From Deltaproteobacteria bacterium (GTDB taxonomy: Bacteria; Desulfobacterota; RBG-13-43-22), in contig JACRCK010000273.1 in the NCBI GenBank assembly GCA_016219065.1, positions 1-35,688 of the forward strand: a DNA stretch of 35,688 bases. Reading direction: 5' to 3'. The notes beneath the pieces were generated by a model. That model was given only the letters and a program-made list of their open reading frames with translations, had not been told where the DNA came from and searched no databases. The translations under genes and the position numbers were made by a program. Position 1 is the first letter of the stretch; every line of letters begins with the position of its first letter. Of the stretch, positions 14,174 through 21,517 are shown piece after piece.

Positions 14174-14248
14174 GCCGGCGTAGCTCAGGGGTAGAGCAGC
14201 TGATTCGTAATCAGCAGGCCGCGGGTTCGAATCCCATCGCCGGCTCCA
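14174..14248 (+). tRNA. tRNA-Thr (anticodon CGT)
   Basis: Acceptor GCCGGCG pairs with CGCCGGC. The D region is TAGCTCAGGGGTAGAGC, the anticodon stem-loop GCTGA-TTCGTAA-TCAGC gives anticodon CGT, and the T arm is GCGGGTTCGAATCCCAT. The CCA end is encoded. It converges with infA. Confidence 0.95.
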
Positions 14249-14319
14249 GCCGCAAACCCGGGCGGGTCCCTACTAGATCCAGAATTAATTCAATGTGTTT
14301 TGGATTTGGTAGGTCCCGT

Positions 14320-14541
14320 TCAGGCTTTGTGCCGATAGACAATCAGTCCGTGGGAAGGGTCGTAAAGGGAAACACCCACCGTCACTCGGTCCCCGGGCAA
14401 TACCCGCACCTTATAACGCTTCATGGCCCCGCTTAACTTGGCGGTTACCGTGGCGCCGCTTTCCAGAGTGATAATGTAATTCCCCCCGCCGGTGGCCTTG
14501 GTAATAACACCTTCTACTTTTGCCAGGTCGTCTTTTGCCAA
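14320..14541 (-). CDS. infA: Translation initiation factor IF-1
   Basis: 73 aa (usual 71-73) with a single S1/OB-fold: MAKDDLAKVEGVITKATGGG, then NYIITLESGATVTAKLSG, KRYKVRVLPGDRVTVGVSLY and GLIVYRHK. These follow the IF-1 pattern throughout. IF-1 binds the 30S A-site during initiation. It is not next to ribosomal protein genes here; many Desulfobacterota carry more than one infA-like gene, so this could be the accessory copy. Confidence 0.9.
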   Translation of the reverse strand: MAKDDLAKVEGVITKATGGGNYIITLESGATVTAKLSGAMKRYKVRVLPGDRVTVGVSLYDPSHGLIVYRHKA

Positions 14542-14650
14542 AAAAAATCCTTTACTTGATCACAAGTCGATTGTGGTTTAACTTCGCCCGGGCGCTGTTA
14601 AAAACGCCCTTTTTTCCTCTACTTGGGGCTTAAAAAAGAGGTCGCGCGGC

Positions 14651-14992
14651 TTACCAGCGGCCCCGGGGTCCACCCCGGTCGCGGTCACCGGGACCTTTCC
14701 CTTTTCCGCCCGGAGAACCCGAGAATTTCCCGCCGGAACGGGCGTCCTGGGGACGAGCCTTGGAAACCGTCAGGTTGCGTCCCCCATATTCAGAGCCGTT
14801 GAGCTTTTCAATGGCGGCCAGACCTTCCTGCTCGTCGGCCATTTCTACGAACCCAAACCCCTTACTTTGCCCCGAGTAGCGATCCATGATGACCTTGGCC
14901 GAGTCCACCGTGCCGAAAGGGGCAAATAATTCCTTCAAAGTCTGGTCGTTTACCGAGTAAGGGAGACTTCCCACGTACAGTTTTATTCCCAT
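14651..14992 (-). CDS. RRM-type RNA-binding protein with glycine-rich tail
   Basis: 113 aa. One RNA recognition motif with RNP2 LYVGSLPYSV near residue 5 and RNP1 KGFGFVEM near residue 44, followed by a Gly/Arg/Lys-rich tail (FSGSPGGKGKGPGDRDRGG). This is the standard small bacterial RRM protein, thought to bind RNA, often induced by cold. GAGGAG lies about 7 nt before the ATG. Its leader contains a stable hairpin directly after a TATAAT box, which may control its own mRNA. Confidence 0.9.
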   Translation of the reverse strand: MGIKLYVGSLPYSVNDQTLKELFAPFGTVDSAKVIMDRYSGQSKGFGFVEMADEQEGLAAIEKLNGSEYGGRNLTVSKARPQDARSGGKFSGSPGGKGKGPGDRDRGGPRGRW

Positions 14993-15013
14993 GGTAACTC
15001 CTCAAAAAGAATT

Positions 15014-15056
15014 GGCAGGAGTCTGAACTGTCCTGCCGATAATTCCGAGTATTATA
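15014..15056 (-). promoter_or_regulatory. TATAAT box and leader hairpin of the RRM gene
   Basis: On the minus strand, a perfect TATAAT (15056-15051) lacks a good -35. About 13 nt further the arms GGCAGGA and TCCTGCC form a 7-bp stem with a 10-nt loop. It ends about 21 nt before the ATG, just before the GAGGAG site. The hairpin would lie near the 5' end of the mRNA. Confidence 0.5.
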
Positions 15057-15295
15057 GTCTAAATCAATCCTGAAGGCACGTATAATCAACAATCCCGGGG
15101 CAGAAACCTGGCCCCTGGCCTGTTGATAAAACCTATCTGCCTAAAAACATTATATATATTTTTATAAGGGCCCGGAAAAACCTTTAAGTTTTTTCCCATC
15201 CGGACGATAAGAAATATAATCCATTCTAGTATTATTATTTTTCGCGGATCCTTTCCGGGTCAATATAATTTAAAAAAGGGTTCAGGGATATCATC

Positions 15296-15637
15296 ATGGG
15301 CAACATCGTCAATTTGGAGGATTTGAAGGTCTTCGAGTCCGGTATCGTTCTGGCCGAACCGATATTCAACCAGTTCGGTCAGATGCTGCTGCCCCCCGGT
15401 ACGGAACTTCTTCCCCGGCACGTAACGGTATTAAAAACCTGGGGCTGTAAGGCAGTGACCATTAAAGATCAAGATTCCCACCGGATGGAAAAAGAAGAGG
15501 AAGCCAACCCAGAAATGAGGGCTCGGGCCGCTGCCCAAGTTAATTGGCGGTTGAATTGGGAACCGGAAAATTTACTGGAAAAGGAAATTCAACAACTGGC
15601 TGTCCGCCAGGTGCTGCGAAAATTTATCCGTTCATGA
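15296..15637 (+). CDS. Small protein with an N-terminal domain found before HD-GYP/HDOD modules
   Basis: 113 aa. The first ~60 residues (LEDLKVFESGIVLAEPIFNQ, FGQMLLPPGTELLPRHVTVL, KTWGCKAVTI) resemble the small beta-rich domain that in longer proteins precedes HD-GYP or HDOD domains (LKxGMxLAEDVxxxxGxLLLPxGTxL). The C-terminal ~50 residues are charged helix. Its TGA overlaps the ATG of the following HDOD gene (ATGA, 15634-15637), so the two are a split version of a normally related pair and are translationally coupled. Function unknown; probably signalling. Confidence 0.7.
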   Translation: MGNIVNLEDLKVFESGIVLAEPIFNQFGQMLLPPGTELLPRHVTVLKTWGCKAVTIKDQDSHRMEKEEEANPEMRARAAAQVNWRLNWEPENLLEKEIQQLAVRQVLRKFIRS

Positions 15638-16482
15638 CGCTGACCGAGAGAATCATCGGCAATATCCGGGATCTCCCCACGCTGCCCACGGTTTACCTGG
15701 CCCTGTCCGAGGTGATTGCCGACCCCTGCTCAACCGCCGCAGACGTTTCGAGGATCGTTTCCTGCGATCAGGCTTCGTCCGCCCGGGTGCTGCGCTTGGC
15801 CAATTCGGTCCTGTACGGGTTTCCGGGTCAGATCGACACGATTTCCCGGGCGGTGGTGGTTCTGGGTTTCGATGAAGTCCGTAATCTAGTCTTGTCCACC
15901 ACGGTGATGGACCTGTTCTCCAAACAGGATACGGCCTTCAGCTTCCGGCCGGTCGATTTTTGGGCCCATTCCGTGGCGGTAGGAACCGCTACCCGCTTGA
16001 TCGGTCAGGCCTGTCGGATGCCGAATCCGGAGAACTGTTTTGCGGCCGGTGTCCTGCACGACATCGGCAAGCTGGCCTTTTTTGAATTCGCCGAAAAGGA
16101 ATTCAACCGGGCCCTGGACCAGGCCAACAAAGGCCAATTGTCGTTGTACGAAACGGAACAGGAGTTTTTGGGGATGGATCACAGCCGGGGCGGCCACCTG
16201 TTGGTTGAAAAATGGAACCTGCCCCCGGATATCCGCCAGGCCATTCGCTGCCACCACCGCGGGGTAACCGAGGAAGGACCGGATCTGTTGACAGCGGCGG
16301 TGCACATTGCGGATATTCTGGTCCGGGCCCTGGAATTGGGCTTCGGAGGGGACGAGCTTATCCCCCGTCCCAATGCCCAGGCCTGGGATTTGCTGCAGCT
16401 TCCACCCCAATCCCTCTCCCGGATTGCGCCCGATCTCCTGAGTAATTTTCAAGAGGCGGTTGAAATCATGGGTCTGCACTAG
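15634..16482 (+). CDS. HDOD-domain signalling protein
   Basis: 282 aa from the ATG at 15634; the track start at 15544 lies inside the upstream gene. The HDOD domain is plain: LPTLPTVYLALSEVI, VSRIVSCDQASSARVLRLAN, RAVVVLGFDEVRNLVL, and FAAGVLHDIGKLAFFEF, with a later IRCHHR. HDOD proteins are relatives of HD hydrolases that mostly act as protein-interaction modules in chemotaxis, cell-cycle and cyclic-dinucleotide signalling. Here the H-D pair (HDIGK) is retained. It is followed 25 nt later by the hybrid histidine kinase, so they form one signalling operon. Confidence 0.88.
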   Translation: MTLTERIIGNIRDLPTLPTVYLALSEVIADPCSTAADVSRIVSCDQASSARVLRLANSVLYGFPGQIDTISRAVVVLGFDEVRNLVLSTTVMDLFSKQDTAFSFRPVDFWAHSVAVGTATRLIGQACRMPNPENCFAAGVLHDIGKLAFFEFAEKEFNRALDQANKGQLSLYETEQEFLGMDHSRGGHLLVEKWNLPPDIRQAIRCHHRGVTEEGPDLLTAAVHIADILVRALELGFGGDELIPRPNAQAWDLLQLPPQSLSRIAPDLLSNFQEAVEIMGLH

Positions 16483-16507
16483 CCTGACCCGGATAAGGTG
16501 AAACCTC

Positions 16508-18637
16508 ATGGACCGGTTTGAAACCCGAAAATCCGTACCGTCCGACCCCGAAGAGGCATTTTTCGAGGCCCTGTTGCAATACTTCACCTCCCGAGAAGCC
16601 GGGGAGCCTCTGGCCCAGACGATTGCCGACGGATTGGAGGTTTTTCAAGCCCTCGGGGAGACCCGGTCGGTCTCTTTGTATTGGCTGGATTCGGAAACCT
16701 TCGAGTTTCGCTTCGGAGCCTCCCGACCGGAAATGCCGGCCGAAAAAGCCGAGGCGCAATTTCGAAGACTGGTGGAACAAGGAGCGGTGGCCGCCGCGAT
16801 TCATTCGGTTCAGGCAGGCCCGCACGGATATTTCCAGGCCGGCCGGGATGGGGAGGCGCCTTTCTTGCTTTTTCCGCTGATCAACTCCTCCGGACTGTTG
16901 GGCCTGCTGTTATTAGAGCAGGCGGTCCGGCCGGAGGGCCTGCCGCCGGAAGTGTCCACCGGATCGGCCCTGGGCGTGCAACAATTCTCCCGTCTCCTGC
17001 AGAACCGGCTGCTGTCCATGGACCTGGAACAGCAAAAGGGAATTCTGAATCAAAAAATCACCGCCCGGACCCTGGAATTGGAAAAATCAGAGCAAGAGTT
17101 GCGGGCCATCCTGGATTCCATCAACGCCGCGGTGTTGATCGTCGATTCCGTCAATTATCGGATCCTGGAATGCAATAAGACGGCCCTGGACCTCATCGGG
17201 CTCGACAAGACCGAGGTGACCGGGTCCTTTTGCCAGCGCTTCATGTGCGTTCTGGAAAAAGGGCGTTGCCCGGTGCTGGATTTCGGCCAGACCATCCACA
17301 ATACCGAACAGGACCTGGTCATCGGGAACGGCAGTAAAGTCCCCGTCCTGAAGAAGGTGTCCTCCATTTTTTGGCAGGGACGAAAATGTCTGGTCGAAAG
17401 TTTTATCGATATAACCGAGCAAAAGTTTTTGGAAAACCAATTCCATGAGACCCAGAAACTGGAGGCTATCGGCCGATTGGCCGGGGGGGTGGCGCACGAT
17501 TTCAATAACCTGCTGATGGCCATTATGGGGTACAGCGACCTGATGCTGATGAACCTGCCGAAAGCGGAAACAACCCTGTCCAATCAGATCCGGGAGATTA
17601 AAAAAGCGGCGCAGCGGGCTGCCGATCTGACCCAGCAGCTTCTGGAACTCAGCCGCAAGCAGGTGCTGGAGCCCAAAATTCTCGATTTGAACGCCATTAT
17701 CATCGATTTCGAAAAGATCTTGTGGCGACTGCTCGGCGAGGATGTGGAACTGGTGACCATCCTCGATCCGACTCTGGGAAATATCAAGGGGGATCGGGGG
17801 CACCTGGAACAGATCATCATCAATCTGGCCATCAATGCCCGTGAGTCCATGATGTCCTCGGGAGGTAAGCTGATCATCGAAACCAGCTTTGTGGCGATCG
17901 GACAAACCACGCCGCGACGATATCCGCTCATGGCCCCCGGGCCCTATGCCCTGCTGGCGATCAGCGACAACGGTCGGGGGATGGATCCGGAGACCCGTTC
18001 CAAGATTTTTGAACCGTTTTTCACCTTTAAGGAACGACAAAGGCGGCCCGGTTTGGGGTTGTCGACCGTTTACAGTATCGTCAGGCAATCCGGGGGGTAT
18101 ATCTGGGTCTACAGCGAAGTAAACCAGGGGACCACCTTCAAGATCTATTTCCCCCTGGTTGAGGAAAGTTTTCAGGGTCGAGAGGGCGGCTACGGATCCG
18201 GAAAGGTTTTGCCCGGTTCGGAAACCATTTTGTTGGTGGAAGACGAGGACCTGCTGCGCAAACCCATTCGGGAAATTCTGGAAATGAACGGCTATGTCGT
18301 TCTGGAAGCCGGCAACGGAGAAGAAGCCTTCCGACTGGCGGAACAGTACGCCGAGGCCATCGACCTGCTGCTGACCGACGTGGTCATGCCGGGTGTAAAC
18401 GGCCGGGAATTGGCCGAGCAACTCACCTCGCTACGGCCCAATTTGCGGGTGTTGTTCATGTCGGGATATACCAATAATATGGTCGTTCATCATGGCATCC
18501 TCGAAGAGGGCCTGGCCTTCCTGGAAAAACCGTTCACCCCGGAAGCCCTGGCTGTAAAAATCCGGCAGGTTTTACGGGGGGTTCCGTTGAAGACCGGGAA
18601 CGTTTCGAACACGCCCCCCACCCGGTCGCCCCACTAG
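16508..18637 (+). CDS. Hybrid sensor histidine kinase / response regulator with PAS domain
   Basis: 709 aa, no membrane helices. The N-terminal ~165 residues look GAF-like, then a helical linker. A PAS domain (about 195-305) carries three cysteines (CQRFMCVLEKGRCPVLD). The HisKA segment GRLAGGVAHDFNNLLMAIMG has the phospho-accepting H330. The ATPase has N-box QIIINLAINARESMM, G1 DNGRGMDP and G2 GLGLSTVYSIV. A REC domain (about 575-690) has the acidic pair LLVEDED, phospho-acceptor LLTDVVMPG and lysine FLEKPF. It probably senses a soluble cytoplasmic signal. AAGGTG precedes the ATG. It follows the HDOD gene and precedes a REC protein. Confidence 0.93.
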   Translation: MDRFETRKSVPSDPEEAFFEALLQYFTSREAGEPLAQTIADGLEVFQALGETRSVSLYWLDSETFEFRFGASRPEMPAEKAEAQFRRLVEQGAVAAAIHSVQAGPHGYFQAGRDGEAPFLLFPLINSSGLLGLLLLEQAVRPEGLPPEVSTGSALGVQQFSRLLQNRLLSMDLEQQKGILNQKITARTLELEKSEQELRAILDSINAAVLIVDSVNYRILECNKTALDLIGLDKTEVTGSFCQRFMCVLEKGRCPVLDFGQTIHNTEQDLVIGNGSKVPVLKKVSSIFWQGRKCLVESFIDITEQKFLENQFHETQKLEAIGRLAGGVAHDFNNLLMAIMGYSDLMLMNLPKAETTLSNQIREIKKAAQRAADLTQQLLELSRKQVLEPKILDLNAIIIDFEKILWRLLGEDVELVTILDPTLGNIKGDRGHLEQIIINLAINARESMMSSGGKLIIETSFVAIGQTTPRRYPLMAPGPYALLAISDNGRGMDPETRSKIFEPFFTFKERQRRPGLGLSTVYSIVRQSGGYIWVYSEVNQGTTFKIYFPLVEESFQGREGGYGSGKVLPGSETILLVEDEDLLRKPIREILEMNGYVVLEAGNGEEAFRLAEQYAEAIDLLLTDVVMPGVNGRELAEQLTSLRPNLRVLFMSGYTNNMVVHHGILEEGLAFLEKPFTPEALAVKIRQVLRGVPLKTGNVSNTPPTRSPH

Positions 18638-18667
18638 ACCAAGCTGAATCCAGGGTAATTTTTAGCT

Positions 18668-18727
18668 TAAATTCGAAATTCGAAATTCGAAACAAATTCA
18701 AATAACCAAAAGTCAAAAGACCGAAAC
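18668..18727 (+). repeat. TTCGAA-word dispersed repeat, copy B
   Basis: AAATTCGAAATTCGAAATTC followed by GAAACAAATTCAAATAACC and CAAAAGACCGAAAC. It belongs to the same family as the copies at 7741, 34296 and 34401, and lies after the histidine kinase stop. Confidence 0.65.
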
Positions 18728-18771
18728 TTCCTTCCTCCTGCTGGTAGGAAAAGGGAGGTTGAGGCCGTCGG

Positions 18772-18800
18772 TTGACAACCGCCCGCGGCGATGGTATAAA
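18772..18800 (+). promoter_or_regulatory. Sigma70-type promoter of the REC gene
   Basis: TTGACA (18772-18777), exactly 17 nt, TATAAA (18795-18800). A perfect -35 and near-perfect -10, 42 nt before the start codon. This separates the REC gene from the preceding kinase transcript. Confidence 0.75.
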
Positions 18801-18841
18801 TTCTGAAATAAACCATCTCGGGGAATCGGGGTAGTCGTTTT

Positions 18842-19537
18842 ATGACGGAGGCAGCAGGACATACCCGGATCTTGATCGCCGAGGACGATGAAATTCTGGG
18901 AGCGTTGCTCCGGGATTTTCTGCAAAATCCCGAACGGGAGATTACTATCCAAAAAAACGGTCTGGAGGCCATCCGGAGTTTAAAGGACCGGCCTGCCGAC
19001 GTTATCATCGCCGACCTCATGCTGCCGGGCGCCGATGGTCTCAAAGTCCTGAAGGAGGCCAAGGCCCTGCATCCGGGATGTGAGGTGATCATCATTACCG
19101 GATACGCTTCCCTGGATACGGCCATCCAGGCTATTCGCGGGGGAGCCTACGATTACATCCGCAAGCCCTTTAAGCTGGAAGAGCTGGAAGTGGGCGTGAA
19201 AAATGCCAGCGAAAAGATTTCCCTGATTCGGGAAAACCGGCGACTGATGCAGCGCCTCCGGGAGGCCCTGGGTGAAAAGGAGGGCCTGCAGAAGGCCTGG
19301 GACGAATTTCTGAACCAGGCCGAAAGTCCGGGCCCGAAACCGCCGGGGCCGTTTTCCGAAGCCGATCTCAGCATCACGCTGAAACAAATCCCCCCTGATT
19401 TTGATCTCCAGCGTCAGGATTTCAAGGAAAAGGCGCTGCAGATCCTTGATCGCCTGACCAAGCTCAAGAAACAGGACCTGATCGGGGAAGACGAATTTTC
19501 ATCCTTCAAGAAAATCCTGCTGGAAAAAATCAGCTGA
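18842..19537 (+). CDS. Response regulator with SHOCT-like C-terminal tail
   Basis: 231 aa. The REC domain (about 8-125) shows ILIAEDDE, phospho-acceptor VIIADLMLPGADG, ITGYASLDTA and lysine YIRKPF. A helical linker (ENRRLMQRLREALGEKEG) follows, then a proline-rich spacer (GPKPPGPF). The final ~30 residues (ILDRLTKLKKQDLIGEDEFS) read like a SHOCT helical hairpin, normally an oligomerisation or membrane-targeting tail, rather than a DNA-binding domain. It may be the output partner of the neighbouring hybrid kinase. It has its own strong promoter. Confidence 0.85.
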   Translation: MTEAAGHTRILIAEDDEILGALLRDFLQNPEREITIQKNGLEAIRSLKDRPADVIIADLMLPGADGLKVLKEAKALHPGCEVIIITGYASLDTAIQAIRGGAYDYIRKPFKLEELEVGVKNASEKISLIRENRRLMQRLREALGEKEGLQKAWDEFLNQAESPGPKPPGPFSEADLSITLKQIPPDFDLQRQDFKEKALQILDRLTKLKKQDLIGEDEFSSFKKILLEKIS

Positions 19538-19566
19538 CCCTGCGAGCCCCCTTTTAAGGAACAAGC

Positions 19567-20718
19567 ATGCCCCCGTTGCTGATTTATACCGATGAATATC
19601 AACGCTTCGATTACGGCCCCTATCATCCGCTGCAGGTCAAACGCCTCCAGTGGACCGTGACCCTGATGGAGGCATATGGACTGCTGGCCAAAAGAAAAAC
19701 CCGGATGGTGACCACCCGGCAGGCTACGGAAGCGGAAGCGCTGACCTATCATACCTGGGATTACCTGCAGATCTTGAAACAGATCAATTCCGGGTCCAAG
19801 GGCGAGGAGCTGGCCTCCTACGGGATCGGCCCGGGGGATAATCCGGCCTTCCCCGGGGTGTTGGATTGGGGGTTGTTCTGTGCCGGTGGCGCGTTGCAGG
19901 CCGGAGAGTGGGTGGTTTCCGGCCAGGGACCGGTGGCCTTTCATCTGGCCGGAGGGATGCATCACGCCCATAAAAGCAGCGCTGCGGGTTTCTGCTACCT
20001 GAACGATCCCGTCCTGGTCATCCTTTACCTGCGGTCACTGGGCAAGCGGGTGGCCTATATCGATATCGACGCCCATCACGGGGATGGCGTGCAGGAGGCT
20101 TTTTACCACAGCCGGGAGGTGTTGACCATCTCTTTCCACCAGAACGGCCGCACCCTTTTCCCGAGTACGGGATTCGTCAGTGAAATGGGGGCCGGCCCGG
20201 GAACGGGCTACTCGGTGAACGTACCCCTGCATCCCTGGACCGACGACGCGATTTTCAGTTGGGCCTTCGACCAGATCGTACCGTCGCTGCTCCAGGTCTT
20301 CAGGCCCGACGTCATCGTCACCCAACTGGGAGTGGATACTTTTTATAATGATCCCCTGGCCAATCTCAGCTTGACCAGCAAAAGTTTTTGCCACGCCGTA
20401 CGGTTTTTTAAGGGATTGAAAATACCCTGGGTGGCCTTAGGCGGCGGCGGGTACCATCTGGTCAATGTGGCCCGGGCCTGGACTCTGGCCTGGTCGATTA
20501 TGCTGGGCCGGGAGTTGGGACAGGAGAAACTGCCGCCGGATTTCCAGGAACTCATCCGGCCCCTGAACTTTAACGAGGAGTGGCTGCGCGATGAGGATTA
20601 TCAGGAGCAGGAACCCAACTGGCAACGGGCCAATGTGGAGGCGAAGGGGGTAGTCCGGGCCATTCAGGAAGCCATCTTCCCTTTTTTTAACATTTTCGGC
20701 TACGGCCAATGGATGTAG
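19567..20718 (+). CDS. Histone deacetylase / AcuC-family deacetylase
   Basis: 383 aa, as expected for the class. The arginase/deacetylase fold is marked by AFHLAGGMHHAHKSSAAGFC (catalytic His pair near 132-133), YIDIDAHHGDGVQEAFY (zinc Asp and His, 166-174), VTQLGVDTFYNDP (zinc Asp near 257) and GGGGYHLVNVARAW (292 on). All zinc and catalytic residues are present, so it is probably active, removing acetyl groups from lysines (for example on acetyl-CoA synthetase, as AcuC does) or from polyamines. AAGGAA precedes the ATG. No acs or acu gene is nearby. Confidence 0.9.
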   Translation: MPPLLIYTDEYQRFDYGPYHPLQVKRLQWTVTLMEAYGLLAKRKTRMVTTRQATEAEALTYHTWDYLQILKQINSGSKGEELASYGIGPGDNPAFPGVLDWGLFCAGGALQAGEWVVSGQGPVAFHLAGGMHHAHKSSAAGFCYLNDPVLVILYLRSLGKRVAYIDIDAHHGDGVQEAFYHSREVLTISFHQNGRTLFPSTGFVSEMGAGPGTGYSVNVPLHPWTDDAIFSWAFDQIVPSLLQVFRPDVIVTQLGVDTFYNDPLANLSLTSKSFCHAVRFFKGLKIPWVALGGGGYHLVNVARAWTLAWSIMLGRELGQEKLPPDFQELIRPLNFNEEWLRDEDYQEQEPNWQRANVEAKGVVRAIQEAIFPFFNIFGYGQWM

Positions 20719-20720
20719 TT

Positions 20721-20772
20721 CGAAGATAAAGACGAACGTCCAACATCCAACATCGAACGTCCAACATCGAAT
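20721..20772 (+). repeat. CCAACATCGAA-word repeat, copy 1
   Basis: AAAGACGAACGTCCAACAT and CCAACATCGAACGTCCAACATCGAATT-type words. Related copies lie at 21270-21318 (direct) and 21441-21472 (inverted). Confidence 0.65.
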
Positions 20773-20869
20773 TGTGGAATGGTCCACTATCGCCTTCGGC
20801 TGTGCCCTACGACATCTATTTTTCATGTTTCGTGGGCGGCCAGCGCAGGCGGCCAAGGGGGGGTGATCG

Positions 20870-21271
20870 GTGAACAAATCGCTGTTTGATAGGGCCATGT
20901 CCCGTTTTGAATGCCAGGTCTGCGGCACCTGCTGCCAAGGCGAAGGCGGAATTTACCTGAACGAAGAGGAAATAGACCGGATCGCGGATTTTTTAAGCGT
21001 CGACCGGGAGATTTTTTTAGCAAAATATTGCCGGACCCGGAACGGTCGCCGCTACATTCATATCCGGGAAGAAGACGGATACTGCCATTTCGCCGTCGAC
21101 GGCCAATGCACCATCCATCCCGTCAAGCCCACCCCCTGTCGCCAGTGGCCTTTCTTCAAACCCATGCTGACCGATCAAGCCAACTGGGAGGTGGCCCGCC
21201 ATTCCTGCCCGGCCCTGGCCCCCTTTAAAAGTCTGGAGGATTTCCTCAAGGGGATCCGGTCGGGGGACTAA
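20870..21271 (+). CDS. YkgJ-type cysteine-cluster protein
   Basis: 133 aa. The CxxCGxCC start (CQVCGTCCQGEG, near residue 15) and later Cys residues (CHFAVDGQCTIHPVKPTPCR, HSCPAL) form the eight-cysteine pattern of the YkgJ / zinc-or-iron-chelating family. Members are thought to bind an Fe-S cluster or zinc; the biological role is not settled. The start is GTG (20870) with a GGGGGGGTGAT ribosome site. The gene is bracketed by two direct copies of an intergenic word repeat. It stands alone. Confidence 0.88.
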   Translation: MNKSLFDRAMSRFECQVCGTCCQGEGGIYLNEEEIDRIADFLSVDREIFLAKYCRTRNGRRYIHIREEDGYCHFAVDGQCTIHPVKPTPCRQWPFFKPMLTDQANWEVARHSCPALAPFKSLEDFLKGIRSGD

Positions 21272-21318
21272 AAGACGAACATCGAACGTCCAACATCGAA
21301 CATCGAATTAAATACGAA
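21270..21318 (+). repeat. CCAACATCGAA-word repeat, copy 2
   Basis: AAAAGACGAACATCGAACG then TCCAACATCGAACATCGAAT. It overlaps the last base pair or two of the YkgJ-type gene stop and forms a direct repeat with 20721-20772. Confidence 0.65.
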
Positions 21319-21440
21319 GATGCCGTTCGGCATTGGGCGTTGGGCGTTCGGTGGGGACGCCGACCCTACGAAAAACACCAGCAGCTTGTTCATGCCATAG
21401 GCGCTACCCGGCCGTTTGATTCGCCGTTACGTTTTGTGTC

Positions 21441-21472
21441 GTTCATTCGATGTTCGATGTTGGATGTTCAAC
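21441..21472 (-). repeat. CCAACATCGAA-word repeat, inverted copy 3
   Basis: On the plus strand TTCGATGTTCGATGTTGGAT; the inverse gives ATCCAACATCGAACATCGAA. With copy 2 it makes an inverted pair around about 120 nt that also hold the words GGGCGTTGGGCGTTCGG. Confidence 0.65.
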
Positions 21473-21481
21473 GCAGTCCGA

Positions 21482-21510
21482 TTGACCTGATCCCCCTAAG
21501 GGTGTACAAT
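21482..21510 (+). promoter_or_regulatory. Strong promoter giving a probable leaderless MoxR mRNA
   Basis: TTGACC (21482-21487), 17 nt, TACAAT (21505-21510). The start codon ATG is at 21518, so transcription would begin at or within a base or two of the ATG. No ribosome binding site is present, in agreement. Confidence 0.6.
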
Positions 21511-21517
21511 TAAATTC

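Noticed and set aside
15544-15633. Track start of the HDOD gene at 15544
   Set aside because: The region is the end of the preceding gene; the ATG at 15634 overlaps the stop as ATGA and begins the normal domain.
18668-18727. Repeat words taken as a CRISPR array
   Set aside because: The words are short and drift, with no constant spacer length; no cas genes are present.
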